Source: Pholiota molesta (taxonomy: Eukaryota; Basidiomycota; Agaricomycetes; Agaricales; Strophariaceae). From it: 64,000 nucleotides of DNA. The position numbers and the translations under genes are program-made. Shown here in pieces: positions 21,551 through 33,212 of this stretch; the first letter of the stretch is position 1, and every line of letters starts with the position of its first letter. The stretch is taken from NCBI GenBank assembly GCA_014925825.1, contig JACGCK010000127.1, positions 1 through 64,000 of the forward strand. Direction: 5' to 3'. The notes under the pieces are model-generated. The model made no database searches, was not told the DNA's origin, and saw only the letters and a list, made by a program, of their open reading frames with translations.

Positions 21551-22631
21551 ACAATTCATGAACGCGGAAAGCTGGTATGTTATATGAGCTCCTGGCTTCT
21601 CCTGAAAGCCCAACAAACTAAATGTTCCTCCACTAGAAATCTATCTTCGACTCTCTGGGCGTCTTTTTCTGCCAAAATCAAGCCAAAATGGGCGATTGGC
21701 TATCGTCGCTGGTGGAGACAAAGGGATATTGAGAATCGCTATGGATGTGAGTCCTCTAGTTCTCGGTGTACACTGTAGTAAAACATTGTTAAAACACCCA
21801 ACTTCTCTAGGATGGCTGGCGTCACGTACGCCTATCCTTGCTCCGTTACTGCCACAACTCGCACCCTGGCATTATTTCTCTGGCCTCAGGTACGCATAAT
21901 CGGGATATTCCTCACCAAGTATCAATTCCCTTTGTCATCCCGGCGCTAGAGAGGATTCTGCTGTGGAATATCCGATGTTATGTGCGTAATCGTCGCACAT
22001 TGTAGGGGCTGGTAAGCCAGCTGCTGGATCCCCGCCCCTCGCACGGATATCGTAATCCCCAATCGAACTTCTCTCTCGCGGACGGCGATTTCAGACTGTG
22101 GAATAACGGTTCCTCCACATCCCACATCTCGGAATCCGAGAGTGGCGGGAGGAGCTGCGGCAGGATTTCATCAGTGCCCGCAACTCCTTTTACCTTCGTC
22201 TCTGCGCCGTTTCCTGATAACGATTGTCTACTGCTTCTGTTTTGCATTCTTATTAGCCTGCACGGCTCTTTTTTGCCGTTCTCGACACAAGGCGCTGCGA
22301 CCGCTCGCACATGTTCTCTTCCTCTCTCGGATACATCTCGCGTACGATTTTCCAACTTTCCATCCATGACTGACTCCCAGATAAGATGGGTCGTTGAGGG
22401 TACTTATCTCTCTACCCGCGCGCGACTGCGTTGGTGGCAATTTCCCTGTTCCCACATGCGGCATCACGGGTATATGGAATGTTCTTTAAAGCGGCCACAT
22501 CTTATCTGATGGATTCAGGTCGGCGGAGCGACGTGCGTCTTTCCCTCTGTTTACGCCCAAAAAATGCCCCGGGAATTAAAGACCCAATTCAAGTTCTGGA
22601 TGGATGGGCGATATCGCTACATTTATTCAAC

Positions 22632-22657
22632 TTTTTTTTTTTTTTTTTTTTTTTTTT
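22632..22657 (+). repeat. 26-base T homopolymer
   Basis: An uninterrupted T run in non-coding sequence. It could be the minus-strand poly(A) of an old retroposed copy, but I see no body sequence or target duplication to support that. Confidence 0.8.
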
Positions 22658-23842
22658 GAATTTATGATTCCTTGCCTTCGTTCGTCTCCTTTCCGACGCG
22701 TATGCGCCGGCGTGCGAGCTGAGCGTAATGAAGCGTTATCTTGCGCATCTTTCACTGCTCTTTGGGGCTGGTGATTCTCCTATCCCTTCTCCAGAATCCT
22801 CATCCACGAGTTTTCTGTATCGAATATTTCTCCAATATTTGCGACTATTCCCGTCGTTTACCTTTCTATCCCCATCTAGAGGCCCATCTGTGTCAAACCA
22901 CGCACCACGCGCCCAACTCGGACCTATATGAGAGAGGATATGTGACCATGCCTCCAAACCAATGTCCTGCATTCCGCGGCGTAACGTCGCGCGGATGCGC
23001 CGTGTCAAACACACGGCGTGCATTGTTTTATGATGACCAACGAAGTGTACATGTAACCTCTCTCTTTTGGAATGGGATGTTGGGCCGGATGCGATTGGGC
23101 TTGCCGTCTCGCTGGTATCTGTAACCCTCTAGGCGCTTCGTATACACATTACAGCGCAAATCCTATCCCCTTTCCTGAATCCGAGCTTCGGAGAAGCGCT
23201 GCTAGCAAGGTGTTTTTGGATCCATGCAGAAATCGTGCAAGGCATATATCCAACGCTGTGCCATGGTGTTGCCAAACTTTGGTTTAACACTTTTTGGTCA
23301 GTGCCGCTGGATGGATCAGAAATAGGGCCCATAAGCTAGTAACACTTCTCCCGCGTATCGAGGCATGGCGGGTGAAATGCTTGACATTTGATCACACCCC
23401 GTCTGTTTGGCTTGTGTTACCGTCTCTCTCGGTGTATCTAGCATAGTAGCTTATTCCTCTCCTCATTTGTTTCGTGATCTGTAGCTTTCTCACTACTTAC
23501 CCGTACACAAAGTGGTTGTTTCGGTCATTGAGCCTCTCAGATCGTAATCAAAAGCCATCTAGGGCAATTATTTAGTCAATTGTCCAATATCGAATTTCTT
23601 GTGTGGGACGTAGAGTAATGATGCATAATCAAACGAGCCAGACCCTCTGAGCATGCACGCTCAAAGTAAGGACGAGCAAGGTGGCGGAGATGACGACACA
23701 CAGCCCGACGCTCGTGGGAACGGATTCGGCGGCGCGGGGCGGAGATTGAACATGCTTGCTCTTCCCGCCCTCGTACAGATTGACGCCCATCACCCGTCTG
23801 CACCAGAACGTCGCCACGTCACCCCGAACACTCAACAGATGG

Positions 23843-25771
23843 ATGACTACGATGCTCCCATCTACACCAACTCAAGACACGGGAAGCGCCAATCCTACTG
23901 CAAGAGCGACGACACCTGCCAGGCGGAGCCGAAACGGTGGCCGAGGGAGAGGAAACGGGCAAGGAGGATCGGCTGAGGATGTTGAGGACGGGATGGAGGC
24001 GAGGCGAGGAGGCTGGAAGGGAAGGGGAGGCCGGGGGCTAGGAGGTGCACGACCCGCCGACGCGCGCGAGCGCCCCACACATTGTGCGTTCGTTCCTCTT
24101 ACATACGCCGCGCTATGCTCATTGCTTTAGTTCTTTCTCTTCCACTGGTACGCTTTCTAACTTAGAGGAAGCGCACACTCATCGAACGAGTCGATAGCAT
24201 AACCACGGCGACCTGCGCGACCGCGTTTCCGCCTTCCAAAACGCGCTGTTCGCTACTCCATCGTCGTCGACGGCCAATAGCCCACCTATTGTAGCCCAAC
24301 CTTCGACTATCAAAGGGAAACGCCCGCTCAGGGTATCGTCTATCGTTGACGGGCTAGATTCGTCCATCGTCATCGATCCCCGTCGTCTACATATGACCCT
24401 CGGCGTCATGGCCCTCCAAAAAGAGCACACCCCAACCGCCCCAGACACCCTCGAGGACCCAGCACCTCTGCGACCTACCGCACCGAGCTCATCAACGTCA
24501 AATCCCGCCGCCGCGCCTGCCAACTCTCATTCCAGCAGCTCGCTTCGTCCAGAATCTCTTCCTTCAGAGTTCCATGACCCCGACGTGTCTCCAGCCCCCG
24601 AGCCCGCTGAGCCCCCGCGGACCGTCACCACCGCCCTCGCCCTCCTTCGCTCCTTGCAGCCGCAGATCTCCGCGATCCTCGACGGCTCACGCGGTGTCCA
24701 AGTCCCCCTCGAAGTATTGGACGTGCTCAAGACTACGCGAATCACGGCGCCGAAGCCACGGCGCGATGCGAACGCTGTTGCGCATTATGACAGCGATGCA
24801 AACGCCGTTACGCACCACGCCAGCGATCCTCCCATAGCTGCAGACGATCCAATCACCAGCGGGAACCATGCAGAGCCGGTGCCAGAACCGGAACACGTCG
24901 AGAAGGTCGGCGCGGGGGTGCTCTTCGTCGGCCCGAAGCACGTCGCGCGGGCGGAGGACGACGAGAGGCGCAAGCTGCGCGAGGTGTCTGGTACGCTTCA
25001 CCCCCCACCTTCCCGTTTCCGTGTCTAATCGTCATTTTCATCGTCTGCTGCTTCAGAACTCATCCACCGCGCTTTCAAAGACGCAGGGTACATCACCGAG
25101 CAGAGGCCGCTGAAGGTGCGTCCAGCCGCTCCTACCTCCCACTCATCCGCGCGCGTTCTCTAACCATCATTCCATCCCCGTCGCATGTCTAGCTCCACTG
25201 CACAATCCTCAACGCAAGCCACCGAAAGCCCGCGCGCCGCGCGCCGTTCGCGTACACCGACGTCCTCGCTGCCTCCAGCGCGTGTGCCCTCTTGGGCATC
25301 CCTGATCCCGCTTCGGCGGTTGCTCAAGTGCAGGAGGACGGTGTGCCGCCCGTGGTGGTCGCTGGGGTACCGCCGCCGCCGTCGCCGCAGGCGGTTCGGG
25401 TTGACGCAGACGCGCAGCCTGCGTCCGGTTCGCTTAGCGATGCGACGATGGTCGTCGGCGATCTGGAGGAAACATATACGCCTCCGGTTACCACCGCATC
25501 CACCCCCGACGCTCCTCCTCCTCCTCCCTGCGCGCCGACAGCGAACGCGAAGGCCAAGGCGAATGCGAATGCGATGTCGGAGGCGGAGAAGGAGAAGGGA
25601 AATGTGGAGGAGAAGGAAGTACTCCCGCAGTACAGACCCCCGCCCCCCGTCCTGCCCCCGCGCGCGATCGCGCTCGGGACGTACCGCGTCGGCGAGGTGC
25701 AGCTGTGGGTGATGGGCAGCCGCGGGCGGCGGGGCGAGTACGTGAGCTGCGGCGGGGTGCGGCTGGAGTGA
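23843..25771 (+). CDS. ASCC1/AKAP7-type 2H phosphoesterase family protein
   Basis: A member of the 2H (two-histidine) phosphoesterase / RNA-ligase-like fold used by ASCC1 and AKAP7. In animals ASCC1 works with the ASCC transcription-coactivator and alkylation-repair complex; the fungal role is not established. Five exons: 23843-24083, 24131-24147, 24198-24990, 25057-25115 and 25193-25771 (562 residues). Exon 2 is only 17 nt and supplies the LSLPL of the family N-terminal motif RPTHFLSLPL. The first catalytic HxT is in IDPRRLHMTLGVM and the second in LKLHCTILN, each with its usual hydrophobic context. VLFVGPKHV and the C-terminal GTYRVGEVQLWVMG also fit. The N-terminus is Arg/Gly-rich and I see no KH domain, unlike animal ASCC1. 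Long Pro/Ser/Ala linkers interrupt the domain. Confidence 0.85.
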
Positions 25772-26020
25772 GGGCGGGCTAGTCGGAGTGGGAGTTCGTG
25801 TTATATTTCTCAATGTGCGATTGAGACTGGTCAATGAAATCGCTGCGACTATAATAAGAAGCGCTCGTTGCCTGCATTCTCCATTTGAATGAATCAAGGC
25901 CCGCCATGGTGCCTTCTGTAAAATCCTATTATAGGTCAACTCAAAAGGTAAACCTCGGCCATTATGTACTAATTTCCATACGACGGAAGTTGGAAAAGAA
26001 GAAGAAGGTGCTCGCAAGTG

Positions 26021-26026
26021 TATAAA
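26021..26026 (+). promoter_or_regulatory. TATA box of the deleted C2H2 copy
   Basis: TATAAA 65 nt before the ATG at 26091, conserved with 8322-8327. Confidence 0.5.
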
Positions 26027-26090
26027 GGACGTCCCCGTGTAAACCCCCGTCCAACGCTCCCTCTTCCAAACCACCCACCGAACCGAAACA

Positions 26091-26330
26091 ATGCCCACCG
26101 AACACTTCTGCCGCTCTTGCTTGAAGACGTTTGCGACTATCGCAGGACTAAGGGCGCATGCGAGAGCAAAGAAGCACAGCGCGAATCCATTCATCTGCGC
26201 CGCGTGTAAGGTGTCGTTTGTATCGTTCAAAGCCTTGGAACAGGTGTGTCAAGTTGTTTTCCCGCAATTGCGCGGGCGAATGAGTAGTTCGTTGTTACTC
26301 TAGCACATGAATTCTGCGAGACATGCTTGA
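26091..26330 (+). CDS. two-finger C2H2 mini-protein or truncated paralogue
   Basis: Exon 1 (26091-26243) has the same length as exon 1 of the gene at 8379 and aligns without indels. The intron ends at CTCTAG and exon 2 (26304-26330) supplies HMNSARHA and then TGA. The predicted 59-residue product keeps two complete C2H2 fingers (HFCRSC..H..H and FICAAC..H..H) because the stop falls one residue after the last zinc ligand. Fingers 3-7 and the acidic tract are gone through an internal deletion. TATA box, start and splice sites are intact, so a short product is possible; equally it may be a pseudogene. Confidence 0.65.
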
Positions 26331-27139
26331 TTGGTGGTTACTCGAGATTACTCGGCGAGGTGAGCTTCAAGATTATCATTTATTACGCAGCCTTATAATG
26401 GCTAGGAGGCCGGAACATGGGTGAACTTTATCGGCGGACGGCGTTTACCCATTTTACGACCTTTTATCATCACCGGATCTGCATATTTTGTGCTCGTCCA
26501 AATCCTTTTATCTTTTACTCAGTGCGAGTTTTGATGTCTAAAATTATATGCAATCCTATCGTTTATCATCCGTAAATCGCTCCCTGATCAACCTTTTGTG
26601 TATATAGTGCTTAGTACTCTGGTGACGGAATGATCATGTATATTGCATGTATATTGAATTTCAATCTTGACTGTCATTTTCAGTTTTCGGAAAGATCAGC
26701 CACTTTCAAAACTCCCGCGCATCGATGATCGCGTACTCGAACTCAGGAACGCAGGCTGAGCTACAGACTAACTACAGACTGCCAGTATCCCTGCATGGGT
26801 CGTTCTCGTCGTTCTATGACCGGTGGTGTTGTTGGCAATTGGCAAGGATTCATGGGTATCTGAATGCCAGCGGGTGAGTGCTGTGTTTGTATAAATAGAA
26901 TGAAACGATTCGACGGTCTTTTTTTGCAGAGCCTGCGCACGTACTGATTCACACATTCACACTTCTGCCTCTCCTGTTGTATCCATAGACAGGGCATTCG
27001 AGCAAGGCTAAACTCAGACCTTACTACACGAAATCGATTCACATATTGTTTGCAATCAGAGGAAGGCTGAGAGGATCTCGCATTCAACCTTACTCGCCGA
27101 CGCCCCCGTTCCAAACGTCACGACGACCCCCTCCTAGCT

Positions 27140-27536
27140 ACGGTGTTCGAGAACCGCAAGGCTCACTCGACATTTGAACTTGCACATCGCGTAGCCGACA
27201 CGTCAGATGCAACGCCGCCAACGGCCGTTCACGCGCCCTCGCTGCAGCACACCCGACCTTCAGCAGTGCGCGAAATGTGTAGCACGATACTACGGGCTCT
27301 AAAAACTGTCTTAATAGCTTCTAAAATGCATGTAGTATCGAGAGAAATTATTTAGAAGTATATAATGCACGTATTTCATTCAAAAAATTGAATTTCAGGA
27401 TTTTCTACTTGAGAACTATGTACTTAATTTAAATCTGTTTGGAACGAAGCAATTATGCGGTATAGCTCAGTTGCCTTCAGCCTCGGAGCCTATTGTATAA
27501 GATACTGATCAGCATGGCTTTACATGAAAGGGTCAA
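27140..27536 (+). repeat. left arm of the long inverted repeat
   Basis: Begins ACGGTGTTCGAGAACCGCAA and ends at GAAAGGGTCAA; the reverse complement is at 29039-29452. Confidence 0.85.
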
Positions 27537-29038
27537 GAATCAGCAGTCTTTGCACCTATTCGGAGCGATACTACAATGAATATTGGTCTCTGCATCACCG
27601 AAAAAGCGGCCAAGGTTCGCACTCTTGAGCTGATCATTATAGTCGACTATCGGTCTTATGTTGGATGATAACGATGTAGAAGATGTGATTATAATTCTTG
27701 CTCTATTTGATTCAATCTTACAATAACTTCAATAATTCATACAAGGAGTTTGCTTCCAAGGAACGGAAGTCCATGAGTCGAAAGGCCCTGGTCAATACAG
27801 GCATTAAATCTCTTGCAATTGTCCATGGCCGTTCCAACTTTCAAGCATTTGTATTTTTTACCTATACCTCGTGCCTAACCGACTGAATATGGTCCAATAT
27901 TAAGGGATCGCCCTAACTCGTATCTTGCAAAAATTACCACTGTTTTTATTCAAGAGGCGTTATCTACGATTATGGACTCGGAAGCAGAACGCCATATTTG
28001 CGGACCAAATATACACTGGATATGCTCACCAGATACGCAAACATGCTTAGCGGAAGAGAAGCAAATAGGTGCCGGGAAAACATAGGAAGCATTCAAGGTT
28101 AGTTTCTTCCAAATGATCATTTCTTGATTTTCTCTGTAGCTCAAGTGAGACATAAGCTACGCAGGCAAGCACTTCTACTACATTGGCAACAGTAATGGTT
28201 GTGTCGGGTTCTCCTTAGAAGATAATGTAAAGCCTAATCATCATGATCAATTGGTCTGATAAAATTTGACGAGCAAATTAAATCCAGCAACATTAATGCA
28301 TCCGGTGTTGCGTCCATTTAAGATTCAGATGTTATCTTTGTGCCTTAATAGACCTAAATTGACAAGAAAAAAAAGTGAAAAAAATGAGTCATTATATGAG
28401 TGAGAACGATAATCTTAGTGCCCGATGAATTATAGAGGGAGGCATGTGTAAGTGCGTCGCAAGTCATTCCCTTAAGATTTCTGTTAAGACTTGGTTAAGA
28501 CCTGCTTCGTTTGTTCCGGAGAACTTGATGGTAGCTGACGATTCCAAAAGTAAATCAATAATCTGTACGTAGGAAAGCATTGGGGACTTTGGACATAAAT
28601 CATGATGAGCATAAATAAAGCCTCATGCAGACATACCTAAGTTAAGCAAAGTAGAAAATTCTAGCACTGTGGCCGTCTCCTGGTCTCGTGAGTCCCTTCA
28701 GCACTGCCGAAGTACGCCTGATTTTTAGGGCAAATCAGCGATCCCATTTCCGGTCAGCCCAACACGTAAACACTGTCCTTAATGGCTCGTAATTCAAGTT
28801 CAACAAACCTATATCTATATTGATTGACTCTTTCTTAGCAAGTTCTCAGCAAAGACCAAAGAATGGGACTCGGTAATAAAGGTACTGAAATTGGAATTCA
28901 ATCTATAGGGCACCTGTAATTTTATGTGTAAAGAGCTTTAACTTCTGAATATCTCCCAGGAAAATGAAGCTCAAGCGCCAGTAGAACCTACAGACTACTT
29001 GGATGATCCATAAATAAAAATATTCCTGAAGTTGAAAT

Positions 29039-29452
29039 TTGACCCTTTCATGTAAAACCATGCTGATCAGTATCTTATACAGTAGGCTCCGAGGCTGAAG
29101 GCAACTGAGCTATACCGCATAATTGCTTCGTTCCAAACAGATTTAAATTAAGTACATAGTTCTCAAGTAGAAAATCCTGAAATTCAATTTTTTGAATGAA
29201 ATACGTGCATTATATACTTCTAAATAATTTCTCTCGATACTACATGCATTTTAGAAGCTATTCAGACAGTTTTTAGAGCCCATAGTATCGTGCTACACAT
29301 TTCGCGCACTGCTGAAGGTCGGGTGTGCTCTGGTATGCTGCAGCGAGGGCGTGTGAACGGCCGTTGGCGGCGTTGCATGTGACGTGTCGGCTACGCGATG
29401 TGCAAGTTCAAATGTCGAGTCTCAGTGAGCCTTGCGGTTCTCGAACACCGTA
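29039..29452 (-). repeat. right arm of the long inverted repeat
   Basis: Starts TTGACCCTTTCATGTAAA and ends TCTCGAACACCGTA. It has a few extra bases relative to the left arm. Confidence 0.85.
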
Positions 29453-29553
29453 CCTAGCTGATCTCATCACCAAGGCAGTCCGCCTCGTTTACGTCGGTCC
29501 AGAAACTGCTCCCACTTATAATTCTACCAGCCCCGCTTCCAACATCAACTTCA

Positions 29554-30272
29554 ATGGACGCCCACGATCGCGCCTTCCCTTCAGCCCCTCCTCGTGATTT
29601 TCGTCTACCGCCCTTCGCCCAGAGTACGGATGCGTTCTCCGAGACTCGTCAGCAACAGCAGCCGCAACATCCTGTCAGTGGCGGCAGCGACCCTCCAGCC
29701 TCTGCGGTCATCGCTTCCACCGACGAACCTGCCACGTGTATAAAGCGCAAGCGCACGGCCTACCGCTGCTACAACTGCGGGACCACGACCGCATCGGCCT
29801 GGCGTCGCTCCGCAAAGACCCCTGGAAAAGTGGTGGGTACTTCCTTTTCTCTCGCACGCTAAAAGTTTTGCTAATGATCTTTCTTTAGGTCTGCAATAGG
29901 TGTGGCCTCATCGAGCGCACGAAGTTTTTCGGGAACCCAGTCCGACGCCCGGACGCACCACGTCAGACGGCGGCGCTCGTTACACCCGCTCTCCGCGCGC
30001 ACGACCGACGTACCCGCGCCTCGCACCCGTATGCAGCGAGTCGTACATTGAGTATCAGCTCTCAGCCCGAGTGGGCACCTGATATCGTCAGCGGCGCCAG
30101 CCTATCCCAACCGGATCGCGATCACCTCGACCCCTACATCCCACCCCCATTCTGCGCCGGCGACGATAACCGACGTCCCCAACACCCGGGCGCATTCCAG
30201 GACATTGACAGGCTGCAGCTCCTCGAAACAGACGATAGACGAACAGAGAGCGGAACAGGCCCTGATGAATAA
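29554..30272 (+). CDS. GATA-type zinc-finger protein
   Basis: A probable DNA-binding transcription factor recognising GATA-like sites. Exons 29554-29832 and 29889-30272 give 219 residues. The single finger is YRCYNCGTTTASAWRR...KVVCNRCGL, split by a 56-nt intron between the two final valines before the third zinc ligand. CxNCG, WRR and CNxCGL are diagnostic. The loop between the two CxxC pairs is 19 residues, against 17-18 in most family members, and the residues usually reading TP before W are AS. A basic patch (IKRKR) precedes the finger and NPVRRP follows it. The rest is Pro/Ser-rich and probably disordered. The upstream region is the arm of a long inverted-repeat element. Confidence 0.8.
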
Positions 30273-31001
30273 CTCGACGCGTCTCAGGCAGTCAATTGCA
30301 GACAGCGAGCGCTGGTCAGTGACACGAGAAAATTCCTTTGGTGTGAGAACAGGCGAAAACACCAAGGAGCGAAGCTCGATGACATGTGCATGTGGGGGAT
30401 GGTAAGATAATGAGATGGATCTTCTGTTGATTTTATACATGGCTTCGAATTCAACTGCGTATTCTAAAATATACCTTCATTTTGTCGAGGCAAGGCATTT
30501 GGATCTTTAGGCTTCTAGGCTTCAAAAAGGATGTACTTCGTCAATTAAGTTAAACCTGATCCAAGAGTGCTCCTTTTCGTGTGTAATGTCTCTTCCAAGT
30601 TCCCAGTGCATCTCTCCGATCGTCACGGTCTGCAACCACTGTCATTTGAGCGCAGCGCGCACCCATCATGCCACCTGTCGATCCCATTCCGCTGCGCCCG
30701 CGGCGCTGCGCACTGTAGTAACTATCATACCACATTCAGTTTCGTTTCCGAAGCTTTGAGTGTCGATACTTGGAGTGCTACCGTCTACGTGAAATGACTG
30801 CACCGTATGTGGATGCGACATCTTAATTTGGGTCCTAAAATTCTGGAAAAGACAATAATTCGGCAGCAGTACTTACACCATGGAACTAATGATTTCCGAT
30901 GCTTGTTGGTTCTCCATTACCCATGTAGAAACGAGAGTGCCCTCGAGGTGCCGAGTAAGGAATTGAACAAGATTGGATACCAAGAAATATAATAAACAGC
31001 G
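30273..31001. other. intergenic
   Basis: No supported gene; short frames only. The right end is the promoter of the secreted protein. Confidence 0.4.
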
Positions 31002-31007
31002 TATAAA
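31002..31007 (+). promoter_or_regulatory. TATA box of the cysteine-rich secreted protein
   Basis: TATAAA about 77 nt before the ATG at 31084, consistent with a short 5' UTR. Confidence 0.5.
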
Positions 31008-31083
31008 GCGCCGCGCATCGCAACATCAAATTCACCAACAACCGGTATCATCCATCGCACATCCAACCCGTGCTTCCACCAAC

Positions 31084-31348
31084 ATGCAGCTTGCCTACCT
31101 CCTCACCCTCTTCGCCACAGTCCTCACCTCACACCAGGCATCCGCGGTGGCATGCACGACGGACGCCAATTGCGTGTCGAGCTGCACGGGTGGCACGCCG
31201 CGGCTGTGCGAGGCGTCCTTCTGCTCCGCGGGAACGTGCACGCGCACGGTTTGCGTTGGGCGGGATCAGATGTGTCCTGTGAGTTGGTGTTTTGCCTGTA
31301 TTGATGCTGGTTGAAGATATGAGCTGATTGATATTTTTGGTACAGTAA
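31084..31348 (+). CDS. small secreted cysteine-rich protein
   Basis: Function unknown; the class includes effectors and antimicrobial-like proteins. Exon 1 (31084-31278, 65 codons) starts with a signal peptide (MQLAYLLTLFATVLTSHQASA, cut after about residue 21). The remaining 44 residues contain eight cysteines, enough for four disulfides (ACTTDANC, SSC, LC, FC, TC, VC, MC). A GTGAGT donor and a TACAG acceptor put TAA (31346-31348) directly after the junction, so exon 2 contributes only the stop. If the intron is retained, the frame continues 11 residues (VSWCFACIDAG) and adds two cysteines, so splicing could decide between two termini. Confidence 0.7.
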
Positions 31349-33111
31349 ATGGGATATGGTTGGTGGAACTGACGCTATTCACGTTGAGGTGCGGATGACG
31401 ACAGGGGAAGAAGAACGATACGGACGGGAAGCCTCGTAGTCAACTGGAGTTGATTCGGATTGTACCTTTGGATGAAATAATTGTAAATTTCTCTGTGTAT
31501 GACAGACAGACCTGGCTGCATGATTGTCTCGTCAGAAAGGATCTAGAAAATATTATGATTCGCGCTATAGCCCCGAACCAAGTTGTCGGTTGATTTTCTT
31601 TTTATCATATAACCCGTGGGGTAACAACTTTGAATTTTATTAACCACCGTTCCATAATTTGAAAGCGATCTAGACAACGTATGCAGCACAACCCCCGTAC
31701 GCAGCCCTACCTCCCTCACGCAGGCGCATTCGACCTCCTGACCCTCCCACCAGCCACGACGACCTCGAGACCACGCCCCGCCATGCGCCCGTTCTCCCGC
31801 GGCACGTCCAGCGTCGACATCCCCAGAGGGTATTCGAACGTATTGCCCACCCTTGACCGACGGCGGATCCGCTGAACCGTCGGAATTCATGGGCCATGAA
31901 AGGTGGCGCCCGCCGTTCCCAGACCGCCTGCGGGAAGCAGCGGGATATACCATCGCCGGCGGCAGATGCACCGAGCACTGCGCGGTGCAGGCATCGGTGG
32001 GTTCGAGCCTGCGGATCTGCTGCACAACGCCGCGGGGGAGCTCGGTTGGGCGTACAGGCCGCCACACTGGCCGCTACGCATAAGTATGTCGAGGCGAGAA
32101 TGCACGCACGATGGTCGGCCTACAATCTGAAAGATGCATCGACCGGATGGCTTGACCGCGACGATGGTCCATGTGGAAGAAGGATGGACCGAGAGATCGT
32201 GGGCGTGTGGATGCAGTGGAAAGTATATGCGAGTGCGGACGCACGAATAGGCGGGGGTGGGGTGTTTTCGATGTCGGACGCCGTGCGAAGGCTCGAGGCT
32301 CCGAGCTAGCGGCAGGCAGTGCGCATCTGCCAGAACGATAGATGTATGTAAGTACACTGTGCCCCGTGGAGCAGCTGATGACGCGCAATGAGAGGGACGT
32401 ACCACATTTCCCAACCCACACTACGCGTACCCAGCGAGCGCCTGTTCCCATCCTCCATCTGCAGGGGGTTTGTCTATAACGACGCACGGTGGGTAGCGCA
32501 AAGCTCGCTCCAAAAACGGCTGCGTACCGTCCATCCAAGTTTTACGAGCGCGTCTGTTCCATCCAATCGCTTGGTCCTGCAGGGTCAAGACACCTCCAGA
32601 GAAGGATCGCCTGTCGCTCCTCGTTGCTCCACCATTCGCGTCCGCCTATGCGCAGTCAGCGCCTCATGTGTCGTGTGGCGTATGGAATGCGCGTCGATGC
32701 GGAGATCTTGAAGGATCGGAAGGTGTGCATGCAGGCGGTTGGAGCTGGATGGGACAGCGGAGGAGACGGAGGCGCGAAGCTAAGCAACTGAGGAGGCGAA
32801 GATGCGGCAAAGCAACGCGTGGAGGCTGGGAGACAGATTGGATCACTCAGTGCGACCTGAGCCACAGAGTTAACAGGGCGGAACGTACGAGGCGTTGCGA
32901 TTCCGAACACGGGCTCAACGTGAGCCGGACCATGTTACGGGATGTGGCAGCGCAGGGGACAGAAAGACCATGGGCACGGGCCATCTGTGATTTCCGTGCT
33001 GAGCCCATGCCCGCGCGAAGATTCATGAGTACGAACATTGGATAGTTGGGAAGAGGTGGCGACGAGAGGAGGGACCGTGAGGTCCGTGACGGTCGCTGGC
33101 AAAGCGCGTAC

Positions 33112-33212
33112 ACACACGTGAGCGCCGGCGCTATTAATAGACGACATTCCCTACACATCGCAATCGATAAGATACTCTCGATTCGCATCCCACCACCAAT
33201 CCACAGTGTACC
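33112..33212 (+). repeat. promoter-like repeat cassette, copy 2
   Basis: CACACACGTGAGCG, CTATTAATAGACGACATT, GCAATCGATAAGA and GCATCCCACCACCA in the shared order; followed about 75 bp later by a donor-like CAGGTGTGTCTTC. Confidence 0.6.

Larger units (their letters stand above)
20375..23842. other. intergenic, repeat relics
   Basis: No supported gene. It includes a copy of the promoter-like cassette (21456-21550), a 26-base T run (22632-22657) and sequence distantly similar to repeats further right. Frames on both strands are short and uninformative. Confidence 0.4.
25838..26715 (+). repeat. segmental duplication, copy 2 (C2H2 locus, internally deleted)
   Basis: Aligns with 8135-9805 upstream, through exon 1, and again 3' of the gene, but lacks the roughly 850 bp corresponding to about 8620-9465. 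Limits are approximate. Confidence 0.75.
27140..29452. mobile_element. element with ~400-bp terminal inverted repeats (MULE/foldback-like)
   Basis: Two long inverted arms, 27140-27536 and 29039-29452, are nearly identical apart from small indels and base changes. They enclose 1.5 kb of AT-rich sequence with no transposase frame. CCTAGCT flanks both sides (27133-27139 and 29453-29459), as a 7-bp or slightly longer target duplication would. Long TIRs with 7-9-bp duplications resemble Mutator-like elements, but the superfamily is not proven. The right arm ends about 100 bp before the ATG of the GATA gene. Confidence 0.65.

Noticed and set aside
22632..22657. Poly-T run considered as the tail of a processed retrocopy
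   Set aside because: No gene-like body and no flanking duplication were found.
25160..26230. 356-residue minus-strand frame covering the end of the ASCC1-like gene and the deleted C2H2 copy
   Set aside because: It is low-complexity and Arg/His-rich, spans two plus-strand genes and has no motif of its own.
31543..32538. Overlapping 130-175-residue frames on both strands
   Set aside because: GC-rich chance frames within diverged repeat copies, with no signal peptide, domain or consistent splicing.
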